The position numbers and the translations under genes are program-made. Shown piece by piece: positions 10,532-21,407 of a stretch of 64,000 bases of DNA. Origin of the DNA: Asparagopsis taxiformis (Eukaryota; Rhodophyta; Florideophyceae; Bonnemaisoniales; Bonnemaisoniaceae); contig JALQPE010000399.1 in the NCBI GenBank assembly GCA_030407315.1, positions 1-64,000 on the forward strand, in the 5' to 3' direction. Position 1 is the stretch's first letter. Every line of letters begins with the position of its first letter. The notes beneath the pieces were generated by a model, which did no database searches, had not been told where the DNA came from, and was given only the letters and a program-made list of their open reading frames with translations.

Positions 10532-11790
10532 GAGGTGAGGGGAATACAACAAACGCACGATCTAATAACTCCTTTCGTAGGAACCTATCCACGGCGGACG
10601 CTATCAGCATGGCTGTTAATGTTGTGGATAGAAACGAACCGTAGGCTCTACTAGCTGAAAAAATCATAGAGTTGCTCCTGTTTTACGTTTTTCAGCGAAC
10701 TCAACATGTTGCGTCGGATGAAGCCCCCTGCTGCGTCCTGAAGTACCAAGTTCACCATTCAATTAAAAACGACTGAATACCATACATTGTGTCTCTCTTC
10801 TATATCCAGATCAAATTGGCAACGTTCTACACTTTGATGCATGTCGACAAGTAGATTCGAAACATCAAACTGCCGAAAGAATTTCATGGTAGATTTCCTC
10901 CCAGCACGTTTCATAACCTAGATCTCCAACTCCACTTTATTGACTCAGGTTCATGGAAAACCCAATTCTGGTTCTGAACAACTCAAAACTTAAGCAGGTA
11001 AGGGATGAATAGAATCAATCTAAGAAAAATTCAGAGCATTGTTTCGTCTAGCCTATACGAGAAAAACTGTAAAACAAAGAGTTTAATCGCCTCGGCGAAC
11101 GAGATCCATAACCTCTTATCATTTTCAATTTCTTCGCAAATACATACGAGGGAAATTGAAGTCACCGAAGTACAGAATTCTTCATCAAGATCCACTTCAC
11201 ATGTTTTCCTCTCTTCCATTTGAATTGATCGCCCATCTTATACGCCATGGGCGGCCATGAATAGTATCCCTCTGTCCGCCTATTTGTCACATGACACCTT
11301 GTAGATTCTCCATTGTAGCAATGTTATTTGAAAAATATCATGAAGCACTGCTCATATTTCTTGATATACGAAGATTACAACTTTCATGCACATCGTTTGG
11401 GTTCATTCAATCCATTGAGAACCCTAACGTGCTCCACTGACAACTTTCAGAAACACATTCGCTGGGAAATTGAAAAGTAAAAGGAAAGAATAGTACGTTT
11501 TCGTGGTTCCTTCTACATCCCCAGAACTTCTCCCAGAACAAGATAGTTCCAGATATTTTATCGGGAATAAGTTTCTGTATACACTTCCAAGCCCTAGAGG
11601 GCATTCTCCAAACTTGTGTAGCAGTTTCCAGAGACAATTCCTGGATGAATCCATTATATTTCATTGGAACTTGAACTGGACTCTTAATGCCTTTCCAACT
11701 CATCGATTGAGTGCAAATAGATATATATGGCAGACAGATGCTCTGATGTTGCTTGATTATTATTCTTCTCTCTGCTTCTCCCTTCAAATG
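10532..11790. other. MULE interior 3' region without a recognised gene
   Basis: Only short frames are present, and none has a recognised motif. Composition is ordinary AT-rich. It lies between the transposase stop and the right inverted repeat and probably holds the 3' untranslated region. Confidence 0.5.
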
Positions 11791-12864
11791 CGTGGAAATT
11801 ACAGTGAGATGCTGTACGAAGTTCTTCTGTTTCTCGGCCCAAAATCAGCTTCTGTCAGTTCATGATGTTTGTTCTATTTCGCATGTTTGTCATCGTATTG
11901 AAGAAGAACGTTCAGGTCACTTACTTTTCCTGAATGCTATTTGCGGGGCTCCCTGTTTCTCTTCCAGTGCGCGCGTTGGAATTAATTTTCATAGATTTCC
12001 GCCTCACCTGTTTGACTCTGATAGTAGCTTCCTGATAGTAGCTTCGCTGTGCAAAAGCGTCAGTAGTATAAAAGCTAGGAATGTATCGGGAGAAAAGATA
12101 AATGGAGTATTTATAGAGCGGGTGGTCGGAGGATCACTCCGTTATCTGCAGATGTTTCAGTGCCGCGCGGAAAGTGGTGACAGCTTCGTGAAGCGCCAAA
12201 ATGGATCGACGGTATACGGCTGTGAAGATATAAACGTGCTTTCGTGCGTCTGAACCGGGAGATCTGTTTGAAAATCGAACGGTGCGTCGGGAGAAAATGC
12301 AGTGTGTGTCAGTGTGGTAGACACTAACGTCATGGGTGCTTGATGGAATTTGGAGAAAGGGGTGATGACGACACCAGTTGGGTGTGCCGCGCTGGTAATG
12401 TGACCCGCAGGCGTGGCGGGTCACGGAATACGGACCGCGTGGATGTGATGATCTGTCAGAGCATAGCGGCGGTGAATGTTTTCCACAGTTTTTGAGATGG
12501 TGAAAAACTGGAAAGTTTCGGAGGGGAGAAAGTAGAAAATGGGTTTTCAGTTTTTGGGAAAAGGGTGAGGCGGAAAATGGAGGTTGGTCACGGAGAGCTG
12601 TCACGGAAAAAGAGCGGGAGCCTAACGAGCGGAGGCCCACGAAACGAGGCTATTTGAGCGCATGGCACCTGAGCAGTTTTTTCGACATATTTTGGGAACA
12701 ACAAATAAGAGTGCGACAAGCTCTGTCAAATGGGGGACGAAGCAAAACTATTGGCCGAGGCATTTTTGGGGGGCGAAGGAAGGTGATTGGCTGACAAAGA
12801 GGGGCGAAAGATTGAGAGAGGCTACAGTATACCCGTTCCACCGTGGGTAAATTGTTCGCTCCCC
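11791..12864 (-). repeat. MULE right terminal inverted repeat (~1.07 kb)
   Basis: Reverse complement of 3895-4971, ending ...TTGTTCGCTCCCC at 12864. It carries the mirror copy of the TATA-like motif (minus strand, near 12110-12118). Frames of up to 168 codons occur here and in the left repeat; they are shared because the repeats are nearly identical, not because of visible selection. Confidence 0.92.
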
Positions 12865-12873
12865 CCCTGTGTG
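12865..12873. repeat. 9-bp target site duplication, right copy (CCCTGTGTG)
   Basis: Exact repeat of 3886-3894 immediately outside the right inverted repeat. Confidence 0.93.
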
Positions 12874-13266
12874 GTGACAGCTGTTTGTAGGTGTCATTTT
12901 TGGGCAAAGAAAACTCAGTAAGCCACAATTGGCTTCACTAGTGATCACTGTAGTTAATCGTGGTTTGAGTTTTTGTTGAGGTGGTTTTTCCTGCCTCCTT
13001 TACTTCTACTCTCTGCTACCTGCGTTTAAATACACTCGATATCTCCCTAGCTATGTTTTCTGTTTCATTGACTATGTCCAATTCCCAGCGATAAACAGCT
13101 TGCACCGCCAAAGTTTCCTAGTTAGCCAGTCAAAAAGAAAAGGTCTTCCATTAATTGGGTAGCATTTGGCTGCGCCAAACGGAGTCTTGAGAGGAAATAC
13201 AGGAAAGATGATAATGGGCATAATAGAACCGAATTTGGGATCTCCATTTGAATCGCATTATTTGGA
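12874..13266. other. unassigned stretch right of the MULE
   Basis: Should continue the sequence interrupted by the MULE, possibly the rest of the decayed copia LTR. No coding signal or repeat was recognised. Confidence 0.4.
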
Positions 13267-13458
13267 ATGCGTGACAGTAATGCTGCGCCTGTGCCTATTC
13301 CTCGTCCGTGTCCGAATATTTGTCGTCCAGGGCGGGCTGGTCGTGCACAGGCTATTCAAGAATGTACGCCCTTGTCGCCTCGATGCGTCGTTACGAGATG
13401 CCCCACGCCCATCAATGGCATCAGTGCTTTCAGGTGCAGTCGTGGTCTCCTGCCCTGA
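13267..13458 (+). pseudogene. remnant of a two-domain Cys-rich secreted protein
   Basis: A 63-codon frame contains PCPNICRPGRAGRAQ, then a Cys, then RCVVTRC, which lines up with the second domain of the gene at 19522-19902 (NCPNIC ... DCVVTRC). Cysteine spacing is kept for five cysteines. The signal peptide and first domain are missing, and the last cysteine region ends in CSRGLLP. It is read as a decayed paralog of that gene rather than of the PTPM-linker type. Confidence 0.65.
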
Positions 13459-14583
13459 TCTAGCCGCGTCGCACGTGGTTTGACGCTGTGCAATGTTACC
13501 ACCGATGAGTGTATTTGTGAGCACGACTGTTTGGGAGGATCTGTAGGTAATGTTAACTTGTGTAGTGTTCAATCTTGATCAAAGCAGTGATTCCGTAAAG
13601 AAATCATTGATAATGTACTGTGCAACTTGGAGAGGAAAGTGTGTTTTACAGATGGAATCTGTTGGACTGATCACCGCTTCTACATCCCGTAGGAATAAAC
13701 CGCACGCAATCAAAGAACGTGCCGCGGTCGGCAGTAGCAGATACGTGGAAGTGCTGATGGATATGATAAACTATTGTACGGTAGCGACACAAAGGTTCGA
13801 TTTAACACACGTCACAAGAGAAATCAGTGACTTTGACAAGCTTTCCTCACTCCCGAATCGACCCGTGTTTAGGGTAATACATATCATTCGCGGCGTGACA
13901 TGATAGACTTTTTTCTCCTTCCAGCACCTCACCAGTGAGTTTGGTGAGACTACCATTATTACATTTCCTATCGGGTTACATGGTAGTATTCAGAATGCAG
14001 TATCTGCTTTACTGAAGATAAAATGCATTTAGCAGTAAACAAAATCTGCGAAAAAGCTAGCGAGCTCTACATGAGTTTATTCATTTCCACCTCGAACTTT
14101 CGCTCTAATTGTCTTGTAAAAAATTATCAAGAGCCAATAGCCATCACCGACACTTTTCGATAACACTGTGGCCTCACCACCATCAATAATAGTTCAGATC
14201 CACGACAGAATCGTGATATAAATAAACTCATCGAACTATGATTCCAATACTTTCCATCCACGTTCTCCATCCTGAGATTCACACCCCTCCTCATCACATC
14301 CCTCTGTCTCTCGGCATCATCCAACGTTCATCCTGACAGAGACTCTCCATGGCAAAAGAATGTCTCTGCAGCTCCACAAGATGCTTCATTGGTACTGAGA
14401 GGTTTGTCCCCATCTTGTGCTGGTTTATATTCCCCCTATCACTACTATCCGTAATTGTCACAAAACCAACCGTTATGGATCTAGCTTCATTCCTATTTCA
14501 TCTATCCCAATTCGATGGCACCCGAAAGAAAGCTCACAATAAGTTAACTTTCCTTGACCGGCTTCATTTCTTCATATTTCATA
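13459..14583. other. unassigned stretch
   Basis: Contains only short unconvincing frames (up to 117 codons at 13550-13903) without a signal peptide, Cys pattern or recognised domain. Confidence 0.4.
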
Positions 14584-14672
14584 CGTCCGGGAGGAGTGCA
14601 TTCCGTGATTGTCGTCGTATGTGTGACATCTGTAATATTTCTCGCTGCCCAGGGGGATCAAAAGGCATTGTT
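14584..14672 (+). pseudogene. short fragment of the PTPM-linker Cys-rich family (second domain)
   Basis: Nucleotides here match the 3' part of the gene at 17468 (around 17862-17930). The translation FRDCRRMCDICNISRC corresponds to [16 protein letters not shown] of the intact gene. The match fades after the CRRGF position. There is no upstream signal peptide or linker in frame. It is a relic of another copy of the family. Confidence 0.7.
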
Positions 14673-15275
14673 CATGATAAATGATTGTGAAGGACGAGGC
14701 ATTTCTGTTCAGTTTGGAGTTTGATGTGAACTTCGGAGTCCACTTGATCATGTTGCCATACACACGATCTTTTGGGAAGTCTATTCTCGACTGATTCTCA
14801 TGATTGTCCTACTTCTACTTACACATTTCTCAGTTTCTTCCACGACTGTTCCACTATGTAGCGGGTATTGGATCATGGACACAAGGTGTCCTTGCCACGT
14901 CGAATCAGACCTCAGAATGAAGTTGAAAATATCTTCTTTAGCTCTAGGGATATTGAATCGGATCTTACGAAATGGGAGTCTCATAAATTCAGGTAAGACT
15001 GGAATATGCTACCCCTGCAAAATGTATGGGGTGTCTGAGCAGGACAGGTATCCTGTTATACATCCTTCACAAGTATTTTGAACTCTAAACATGTAAGCAT
15101 CGAGGGATTTTCAGTTTCCAATTCTTCAACGCCACTTTATAAGATATCAAATGAGTTCATAGAAAGATATCTTACTACCACTAAGTCAGTCTTCTGTTTT
15201 TCCTCCAGAAAAACAACAAAACCAGGGATCAATGTGAAGAACTTAGCTATCCAGATCAGCTACAGTTCTAATCTC

Positions 15276-15755
15276 TTACATTTCAGTGCAGATGAATCCA
15301 CGACGGCACCGGGCAACCTTGCAAGTATCAAACATACGACGACAATCACGGAATGCACGTCTCCTGGACGCGTTACCAGTTCTGCGTCGACGGCACACGT
15401 TGGGGCACGGCATCGGAGTCGGCATCATTGGAGTAGGGGTGGGCATCATTGGCGTAGGGGTGGGCATCATAGGAGTGGGAGTCGGCATCATGGGCGTCGG
15501 AGTGGGCTCCATGGGGGTCGGTGAGGGTGGAATGGGAACGCAAGTAGATCCACGACGGTTGTTGATGCGGCATCTACGGAGGACACAGACGGCGGAGAAG
15601 CGACGGCAGCGGGCAATAGCGAGGCGTCTTCTCTGTCCGACAAGACATCTGCGGGGACCACAGCGATTTCCCATGTGATCGACGGTATCGATGTCCAATT
15701 GGGCGGATGCAAAAGCGAAGAGACAGAGGGTGGCGAGAAGAAATGTGAAATTCAT
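15276..15755 (-). CDS. secreted Arg/Cys-rich two-domain protein with PTPM linker (copy 1)
   Basis: 159 residues. The start is ATG at 15755 because it opens a clear signal peptide ([15 protein letters not shown]); the frame is open further upstream but without a signal. Domain 1 (about residues 25-75) has six cysteines, beginning CGPRRC. A Pro/Thr/Met linker follows with 7-residue units of the TPTPMMP type. Domain 2 starts PCPNVC and has [17 protein letters not shown]. Both domains are very rich in Arg, so the mature protein is strongly basic. The fold and function are not known to me; an extracellular matrix or antimicrobial role are guesses. It is head-to-head with the copy at 17468 and identical to it over most of the coding sequence. 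A TATA-like box lies at 15845-15852. Confidence 0.9.
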   Translation of the reverse strand: MNFTFLLATLCLFAFASAQLDIDTVDHMGNRCGPRRCLVGQRRRLAIARCRRFSAVCVLRRCRINNRRGSTCVPIPPSPTPMEPTPTPMMPTPTPMMPTPTPMMPTPTPMMPTPMPCPNVCRRRRTGNASRRRAFRDCRRMFDTCKVARCRRGFICTEM

Positions 15756-15844
15756 GATGGGGAATGTGGAGGAAAGGGTGGGGAGGGATGATGTAGTGAA
15801 TGAGATAGGATGGGGAAATTGTTTATCATGATTCATGGTCAAGG

Positions 15845-15852
15845 TTTTTATA
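15845..15852 (-). promoter_or_regulatory. TATA box for the gene at 15276-15755
   Basis: TATAAAAA on the minus strand about 90 bp upstream of the ATG. The same GTAGTATAAAA context occurs upstream of the paralog at 20826. Confidence 0.65.
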
Positions 15853-15855
15853 CTA

Positions 15856-17367
15856 CTAATTGATGGGGCTTGATGTTGTGAAGAAATCATCGATAAACGC
15901 GACACTGTAACGAAGGCATAGAGCCGTGGAGCCACAATTCAATAATGTGTCCTTACAGACTCGTGGATCAGATGGGCGATAATACATGAAGTGCTTTTGT
16001 CCTTTCATCTGCTTGGAATTTGGGCTGCACGACAAATTGGAGAGCCGAGTTGTGATGAACCCCTTCAACAGAGTTTGTAATGGATGGTAGAGCTGGAGAG
16101 GCATCAAAGGTGCATGATGTGGGGCATACAAAAATAATATTACGGGTGGTGAGAACCAACTGTGGTGCGAATGTGTAGGTGCCAGCGCCACGTCATTCTG
16201 AATTACACTTTGACTTGAGAAATCCTTTTGGCATTGAACTGAATTGCACAAATTTTACAAAAAACTGTTAGCAAAATAATGAAATTCAAGCTTTTTCCAT
16301 TACATTCATCTCTGACGAGTTGTCATTTATACGTTTCTGAATTTTATAACAAAAACCGATTTCTCAAGTCCAAATGGTTCGGCTCATACAGAAAAAGAAA
16401 CAGCACTTGGTCGATAAATGAACTTTACCGGAGGGTCAAAGCATAACAACACATTACGTTTCTACCTCGGTCACAGTACAGACGTGCTGTAAGGTAAAAC
16501 CTTGACGAGCGCCACAACGTAATCCAGAAATTTATCCTTAGATACGACAAACACAAACCAAGGGTTTGGAAACATTGGTCGTATGCAAAATATAATTCGT
16601 TTCTAATTGGAGAAAGACATGTTTTCGATGCTCCCAAGCCTTCACACCATACAGCTTTTCGAGGAACTTCATTTTCGAAGTGCTTCATACAAAACATGGA
16701 ATCAAGCATCTATTATATCGGACCCATTGTTGCAGTATGCCATGGGCCTGTATTACACACCCTGAATTCCTTTGCTGTCACACCAATGCCAAGATGACCT
16801 GGAACATCTGAACAACATCTTCTCGCAACCTTTTCAGAAATTCCCAAACATCTCTTGGCTTCTAATATGTTTGTTTTCTCACGAGACAGCACCCCATTTC
16901 TGTAATTCATACGATTACGCTTCTTCCCAGTATACAGTTGTAGAGAGGAGTGAATGTTGCGTCGAGAAACATTGTATATCGGATGCGTTTGACGTACAAT
17001 ACAGTTCGATTCCAATTCAATGATAGAGGTAGTTGGCCTACGAGTCCTAATTGCACGCATGGAGCCATGCGTACTTTCCCCGTACACATATTGATACATT
17101 ATTGTGGCTGGCCAAATCGAGTTTACAGGAGAGAGATAGTTCAGAACGTCCTCAGCTGTTGTATTTTCTTGTTCTGGCCCTCATCTTCAACGATCACGTA
17201 TACTCTAAAAATAGAAAATGGGTTCACTCAACAAACAATCTTAGTTGAGATCCTAATCACATCAAACACCAATGAATTGTAAATCCCGATCTCTCTACAC
17301 CCTGGACTCTCCTTCTATCTTCTCATCAACCCTCCCTCAGGAACACAACAACGCGTACATCTGAAGG
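15856..17367. other. intergenic region between divergent Cys-rich genes
   Basis: About 1.5 kb without a convincing frame or repeat. It holds the two divergent promoters near its ends. Confidence 0.45.
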
Positions 17368-17368
17368 G

Positions 17369-17375
17369 TATAAAA
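17369..17375 (+). promoter_or_regulatory. TATA box for the gene at 17468-17950
   Basis: TATAAAA about 95 bp upstream of the ATG, in the same position as in its paralogs. Confidence 0.7.
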
Positions 17376-17467
17376 CCCCTTCCCACATCCATCATCACCG
17401 ACCCAACCATCACATCATCACATTTCAACCTTCCAAATCACAAACACAACTCACATCAATCTCCATC

Positions 17468-17950
17468 ATGAAGTACACGGCATTCGTCATCGCCACCCTC
17501 TGTCTCTTCGCTTTTGCATCCGCCCAATTGGACATCGATACCGTCGATCACATGGGAAATCGCTGTGGTCCCCGCAGATGTCTTGTCGGACAGAGAAGAC
17601 GCCTCGCTATTGCCCGCTGCCGTCGCTTCTCCGCCGTCTGTGTCCTCCGTAGATGCCGCATCAACAACCGTCGTGGATCTACTTGCGTTCCCATTCCACC
17701 CTCACCGACCCCCATGGAGCCCACTCCGACGCCCATGATGCCGACTCCCACTCCTATGATGCCCACCCCTACGCCAATGATGCCCACCCCTACTCCAATG
17801 ATGCCGACTCCGATGCCGTGCCCCAACGTGTGCCGTCGACGCAGAACTGGTAACGCGTCCAGGAGACGTGCATTCCGTGATTGTCGTCGTATGTTTGATA
17901 CTTGCAAGGTTGCCCGGTGCCGTCGTGGATTCGTCTGCACCGAGATCTAA
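17468..17950 (+). CDS. secreted Arg/Cys-rich two-domain protein with PTPM linker (copy 2)
   Basis: 160 residues: signal peptide ([20 protein letters not shown]), first six-Cys Arg-rich domain (CGPRRC ... RRC ... TC), a linker of repeated TPTPMMP units, and a second six-Cys domain starting PCPNVC. It would be exported and disulfide-bonded. The tract from about 17500 to 17927 is base-for-base identical, by eye, to the inverted copy at 15276-15755. The first ~30 coding bases and all the flanks differ. This pattern points to gene conversion rather than a fresh duplication of a whole region. The function is unknown. Confidence 0.92.
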   Translation: MKYTAFVIATLCLFAFASAQLDIDTVDHMGNRCGPRRCLVGQRRRLAIARCRRFSAVCVLRRCRINNRRGSTCVPIPPSPTPMEPTPTPMMPTPTPMMPTPTPMMPTPTPMMPTPMPCPNVCRRRRTGNASRRRAFRDCRRMFDTCKVARCRRGFVCTEI

Positions 17951-19521
17951 GGATCGCGGGTGGCATCCGTAGTTTACCGAATGAGATTTTTGATTCGAGA
18001 TGCAGTTGATGGTTGAGTTGAAGGAAAATTCTTTACAGCATTTAGATGATGACAGAAAGGACGTCAAAGGATTTGTTATGCTGTCCAATATAGAATAGTA
18101 CGAAATGTAAACGAGATATACGGGTTTCCCATGTATCGTTTATGACAAGAGGGACTCGTTGTCGGGTCGTAAGCCTGTGGAAAGCTTCATGTGAGACCTT
18201 GAAGAGACTAAAAAAACGTACTGATAGCTGTTTTCGCGAACGCAATAACCTGCATTGGGAGGGGGCCGGGGTGTACAATCAACGAGCGGACGTATTCATC
18301 GTTCCAGGATTGAGTGTCACGAATCCTACTCTCGGTGCTTCATGGACCCAGTCATATCTTCTATGTCGAGAGTGTTGATGGGATCGGCGGCAGGCAGTGA
18401 TACTTTGAACGATCCAACTTTGCGTCTCTATTGCGAGCGAAGCGGTCAAGCTGATCCTGACAGTTTAGAGTTCATAAAATTATAAAACATTAAGGGAATA
18501 GAACAATTTAAAAGGGTTTAAACTTTTTCATATTTTTGAAACATATGGGGAAGTTTAGATTACAGCGCGGCATCCAATTTGATCCCAGCTCGAATAGATC
18601 CGAAAATGAACGGTTTTCAACGAATCATGATTGTGATCCGATTGATGTAATTGTGCTGTCCTGTAATCTTCTCGGTAGAATTGACAGATGTCGCCTGGAT
18701 CCGCCTAACAGCCTTCCTTGAATGAGAGTACCCTCTGAGGGTATGACTTTTCTCAATGGTGACAGTGAGGTTGGCATCCTTGTGGAACAAGGGTTTCAGT
18801 CTTGCAGTGGTCCAGATAATTGATATGCTGCACAAGCGAACGAGACGTCCAGAGGTCTAAACTGAGTGTTGCGCAAGACATAGGATACTTACGCGAGTTC
18901 GCTTGAGACCGTCACATTGAAAAAATTGTTGGCAGCTGCCTTCACGAGAATTTGCTGGCAAAATGACTCTCGTATGAAGCTCGATTGGGGCTGGGTTCAT
19001 CATACCATCTGACTGATGCAAAAACACGCCTTCTAATGAGCCTTGTCACGTGCCTCTTTCAACTGCACACCTGTGCAATCCAACATGGACTGCGACGCAT
19101 CCCTCGGATGTTATCACACCTCGAAGCAGGAGTAGTATTTTGACTGCAGAATTGTGATATGCCTAGCTGAGAGAGCGGAGCATACTAGCGTCGCATGGGT
19201 CTTGCTAACTTTCGTGGAGTACGGGGCTGGTTCAATTGGACAGCGATGTCATATCATGTTCGGTATGAACTGCCGAGCAGTTGTGACCCTGTGTTGATCA
19301 ATTTTAGGGAGACAATGGAATAGTCAACATTGCTTTCCAGATGGCGTCAACGAATGACCCAGCGTACAAGCAGATGCGTCCTTGCCCACAATTGCAGCAA
19401 TAAGACAAATAACTATGCAAGCCTGGTCTTTGTCTTTCTTTGAAGCAAGCGGAGTAGGCAGAACAAAATAGTCAACACTTTAGTGACATTGAACAAACGT
19501 ACAAACCCATTACTCAAAACC
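17951..19521. other. unassigned intergenic stretch
   Basis: Short frames only, none with a recognised domain. No repeats noticed. Confidence 0.4.
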
Positions 19522-19902
19522 TCAGGCATCGGCACATTTGAAAAAGCGAACACCGGGGAAGCTATCACCACATCTAGTAACAACGCAATCGGGGGCGAGA
19601 GAAGCGCACTCTAGCTGGGCAGCTCGGCGACCGAAAGAGCGGAATCTGCAGATATTCGGGCAGTTTGATTCGGACTGATCAGCCACGGGCATGTTAGGCT
19701 CACAGATGATGCCGGCACGACGACGGTTTCCACGGAAGAATCTGCAAGTAGTGAAACGGCAATTTGGAAGTGCTTCACATTGCATGCGGACACGTTGGGA
19801 GATTCTTGGCGATGCGGGGAAACATCTGTTAGGGCATGGAATCATGTCGGCATTGAGACCGACGAAGAATAACGTGAGCAGAAACAGGATTGTTCGGTTC
19901 AT
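19522..19902 (-). CDS. secreted two-domain Cys-rich protein without PTPM linker
   Basis: 126 residues. Start at ATG 19902, which opens the signal peptide MNRTILFLLTLFFVGLNA; the frame extends nine codons further up. Domain 1 begins PCPNRC and domain 2 begins NCPNIC. Each has six cysteines in the order Cx3C, C, C, Cx4-type pair, C, as in the second domain of the PTPM-linker family. The linker is short and acidic (PVADQSES), so this is a separate subtype. Charge is less extreme than in the other members. A decayed relative lies at 13267-13458. A TATA-like box TATAAATT lies at 19965-19972, about 65 bp upstream. Confidence 0.88.
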   Translation of the reverse strand: MNRTILFLLTLFFVGLNADMIPCPNRCFPASPRISQRVRMQCEALPNCRFTTCRFFRGNRRRAGIICEPNMPVADQSESNCPNICRFRSFGRRAAQLECASLAPDCVVTRCGDSFPGVRFFKCADA

Positions 19903-19964
19903 GTTTGGAATATTTGAGAGATCTTGCACATGATCTCCGGGTGGATGTGCGGTATTGCGATTGG

Positions 19965-19972
19965 AATTTATA
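19965..19972 (-). promoter_or_regulatory. TATA box for the gene at 19522-19902
   Basis: TATAAATT on the minus strand about 65 bp upstream of the ATG. Confidence 0.6.
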
Positions 19973-20825
19973 CTGGTCCTGTGATGGGCTCGTCGGGGCG
20001 CGCGGGAATTGAGCAGATTTCAGGAGTGGAGAGGGTGAAAATTGATGGTTTGTAGTCGATTCCAGATTGATGGTTTAAGGCGGTAATGCGTCTCGTGTGG
20101 TGCAATCGCTGTGTGGTGCTTTCGTGTACTGCATAGTACGTAAGAGTGGAAATAAGTTTCTACGAGTGTATTCGACGACTGATGGACTGGAAGGGCGAGA
20201 GGGTCAACTTGTGTGAATAGATTGTGCGGCATTGCAGCGGGAAACAATGCCCAGTGGTACTTAAACTGCGCGGTACTGTCGAAGCAGATGTTGGACGTTG
20301 GAAATCGTTGGGAGTAGCCCTTGATCTCGGGGCTAACGTGAACCGACTTAACAAAATCAATTGGAAAAGAAAATTGGATCGACTATTCTTTTCAATTTTT
20401 ACCCAATCAGCCTCATTCGACATCATTTTTCCACCATTTTCTCTACAATTCCAACACCTTGCGCGAAGCTAAATGTATTCGCGTGACCAGTTCAACCCTC
20501 CACCTTGTCGTCAGCACTACCGCATCTCGGACCGATCCTTGCCAAGCAATTTCACCCGTACTATCTTTCTGCTAAGAAACCTTCATTCCCCATTCAAGCC
20601 TCATATCTAAACAGTGCAAATTTCTCTCTGCGTGGCGCACATCATCTTCCTCGTTTACATTTCAATGCGTAAAACATTTTCGACTCAAAAATCTAACTCA
20701 ATATGCTAATTCGACATCCGCCGCCAAAGAATAACGCTCTTACATCTCTCCGTTCAGCTCAAATCAAACAAAATCTGTCATGAAACGATATTCTTCACTA
20801 TATTCCGCGCATCTCAAACTCCAGC
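19973..20825. other. unassigned intergenic stretch
   Basis: No coding signal recognised; short frames of at most 88 codons. Confidence 0.4.
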
Positions 20826-21308
20826 TTAAATCTCCGTGCAGATGAAGCCACGTCGACAGCGAATAACCCTGCACATATCGAACATGCGACGACAGTCATT
20901 GAATGCACGTCTCCTGGAAGCATTGCGCGTGCGACGACGGCGACAGATATTCGCGCATGGCATCGGCGTTTCCACAGCAGCAGTCGGCGTCGGTTCTATA
21001 GGCGTCGGCGTAGGCATCACTGGAGTCGGTGTGGGCATCATGGGTGTCGGTGTGGGCTCCATGGGCGTCGGTGTGGGTGGAATCGGGACGCAACGAGATC
21101 CGCGACGATCGTTGATACGGCAGTTTCGCATCATGCATACTGAAGAGAGACGTCGGCATCGTGCAATTGCAAGACGTCTTCTCTGTCCAAGTAGGCATCT
21201 CCTTGGTCCGCAGCGATTGTTCATGTGATCGACAGTATCCAGGTCTGCCTGAGCTGTGGCAAATGCCATGAGGCAAATAGAAGCGATGGCGAATGCGGTG
21301 AACTTCAT
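20826..21308 (-). CDS. secreted Arg/Cys-rich two-domain protein with PTPM linker (copy 3)
   Basis: 160 residues: signal peptide [20 protein letters not shown], domain 1 with CGPRRC and six cysteines, a degenerate linker ([17 protein letters not shown]), and domain 2 starting PCANIC with [17 protein letters not shown]. The framework cysteines and arginines match the other copies, but the linker repeats are partly eroded and the nucleotide sequence has diverged. It is therefore an older, independent copy. TTTTATA at 21401-21407 gives a minus-strand TATA box about 95 bp upstream, in the same GTAGTATAAAA context as copy 1. Confidence 0.9.
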   Translation of the reverse strand: MKFTAFAIASICLMAFATAQADLDTVDHMNNRCGPRRCLLGQRRRLAIARCRRLSSVCMMRNCRINDRRGSRCVPIPPTPTPMEPTPTPMMPTPTPVMPTPTPIEPTPTAAVETPMPCANICRRRRTRNASRRRAFNDCRRMFDMCRVIRCRRGFICTEI

Positions 21309-21400
21309 TGTGAATATTGTGCTCAGTTGTTCTGTTAATTGTGGACGATTGATTGGTGGTGATGGATGGTTGGGTCGTTGGTGATCGATGTCGGTGGAGG

Positions 21401-21407
21401 TTTTATA
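21401..21407 (-). promoter_or_regulatory. TATA box for the gene at 20826-21308
   Basis: TATAAAA on the minus strand at the conserved distance from the ATG. Confidence 0.65.

Larger units (their letters stand above)
3895..12864 (+). mobile_element. complete Mutator-like element (MULE) with ULP1-type protease
   Basis: An 8,970-bp element bounded by long inverted repeats (3895-4971 and 11791-12864), both starting GGGGAGCGAACAATTTACCC, and by the 9-bp direct duplication CCCTGTGTG. It carries a plus-strand coding region from 5119 to 10531: a ULP1/C48-type cysteine protease region, a disordered linker, and a MULE transposase with a FAR1-like zinc region, DDE core and SWIM finger. Plant MULEs that carry ULP1 domains are known (the Kaonashi group), so the combination is recognisable. 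Nearly identical ends and an exact target duplication argue for fairly recent insertion. Between the coding region and the right repeat lies about 1.2 kb without a clear gene. Confidence 0.93.

Noticed and set aside
11753..12253. 149-166 codon frame repeated in both MULE inverted repeats (also 4509-4958 and 12134-12640)
   Set aside because: Shared only because the repeats are nearly identical. No recognised domain; not evidence of a gene.
17548..17940. Antisense frames with [12 protein letters not shown] repeats over the Cys-rich genes (also 15286-15678, 20836-21228, 23189-23815)
   Set aside because: They mirror the PTPMMP linker codons of the sense genes and have no start context or independent support.
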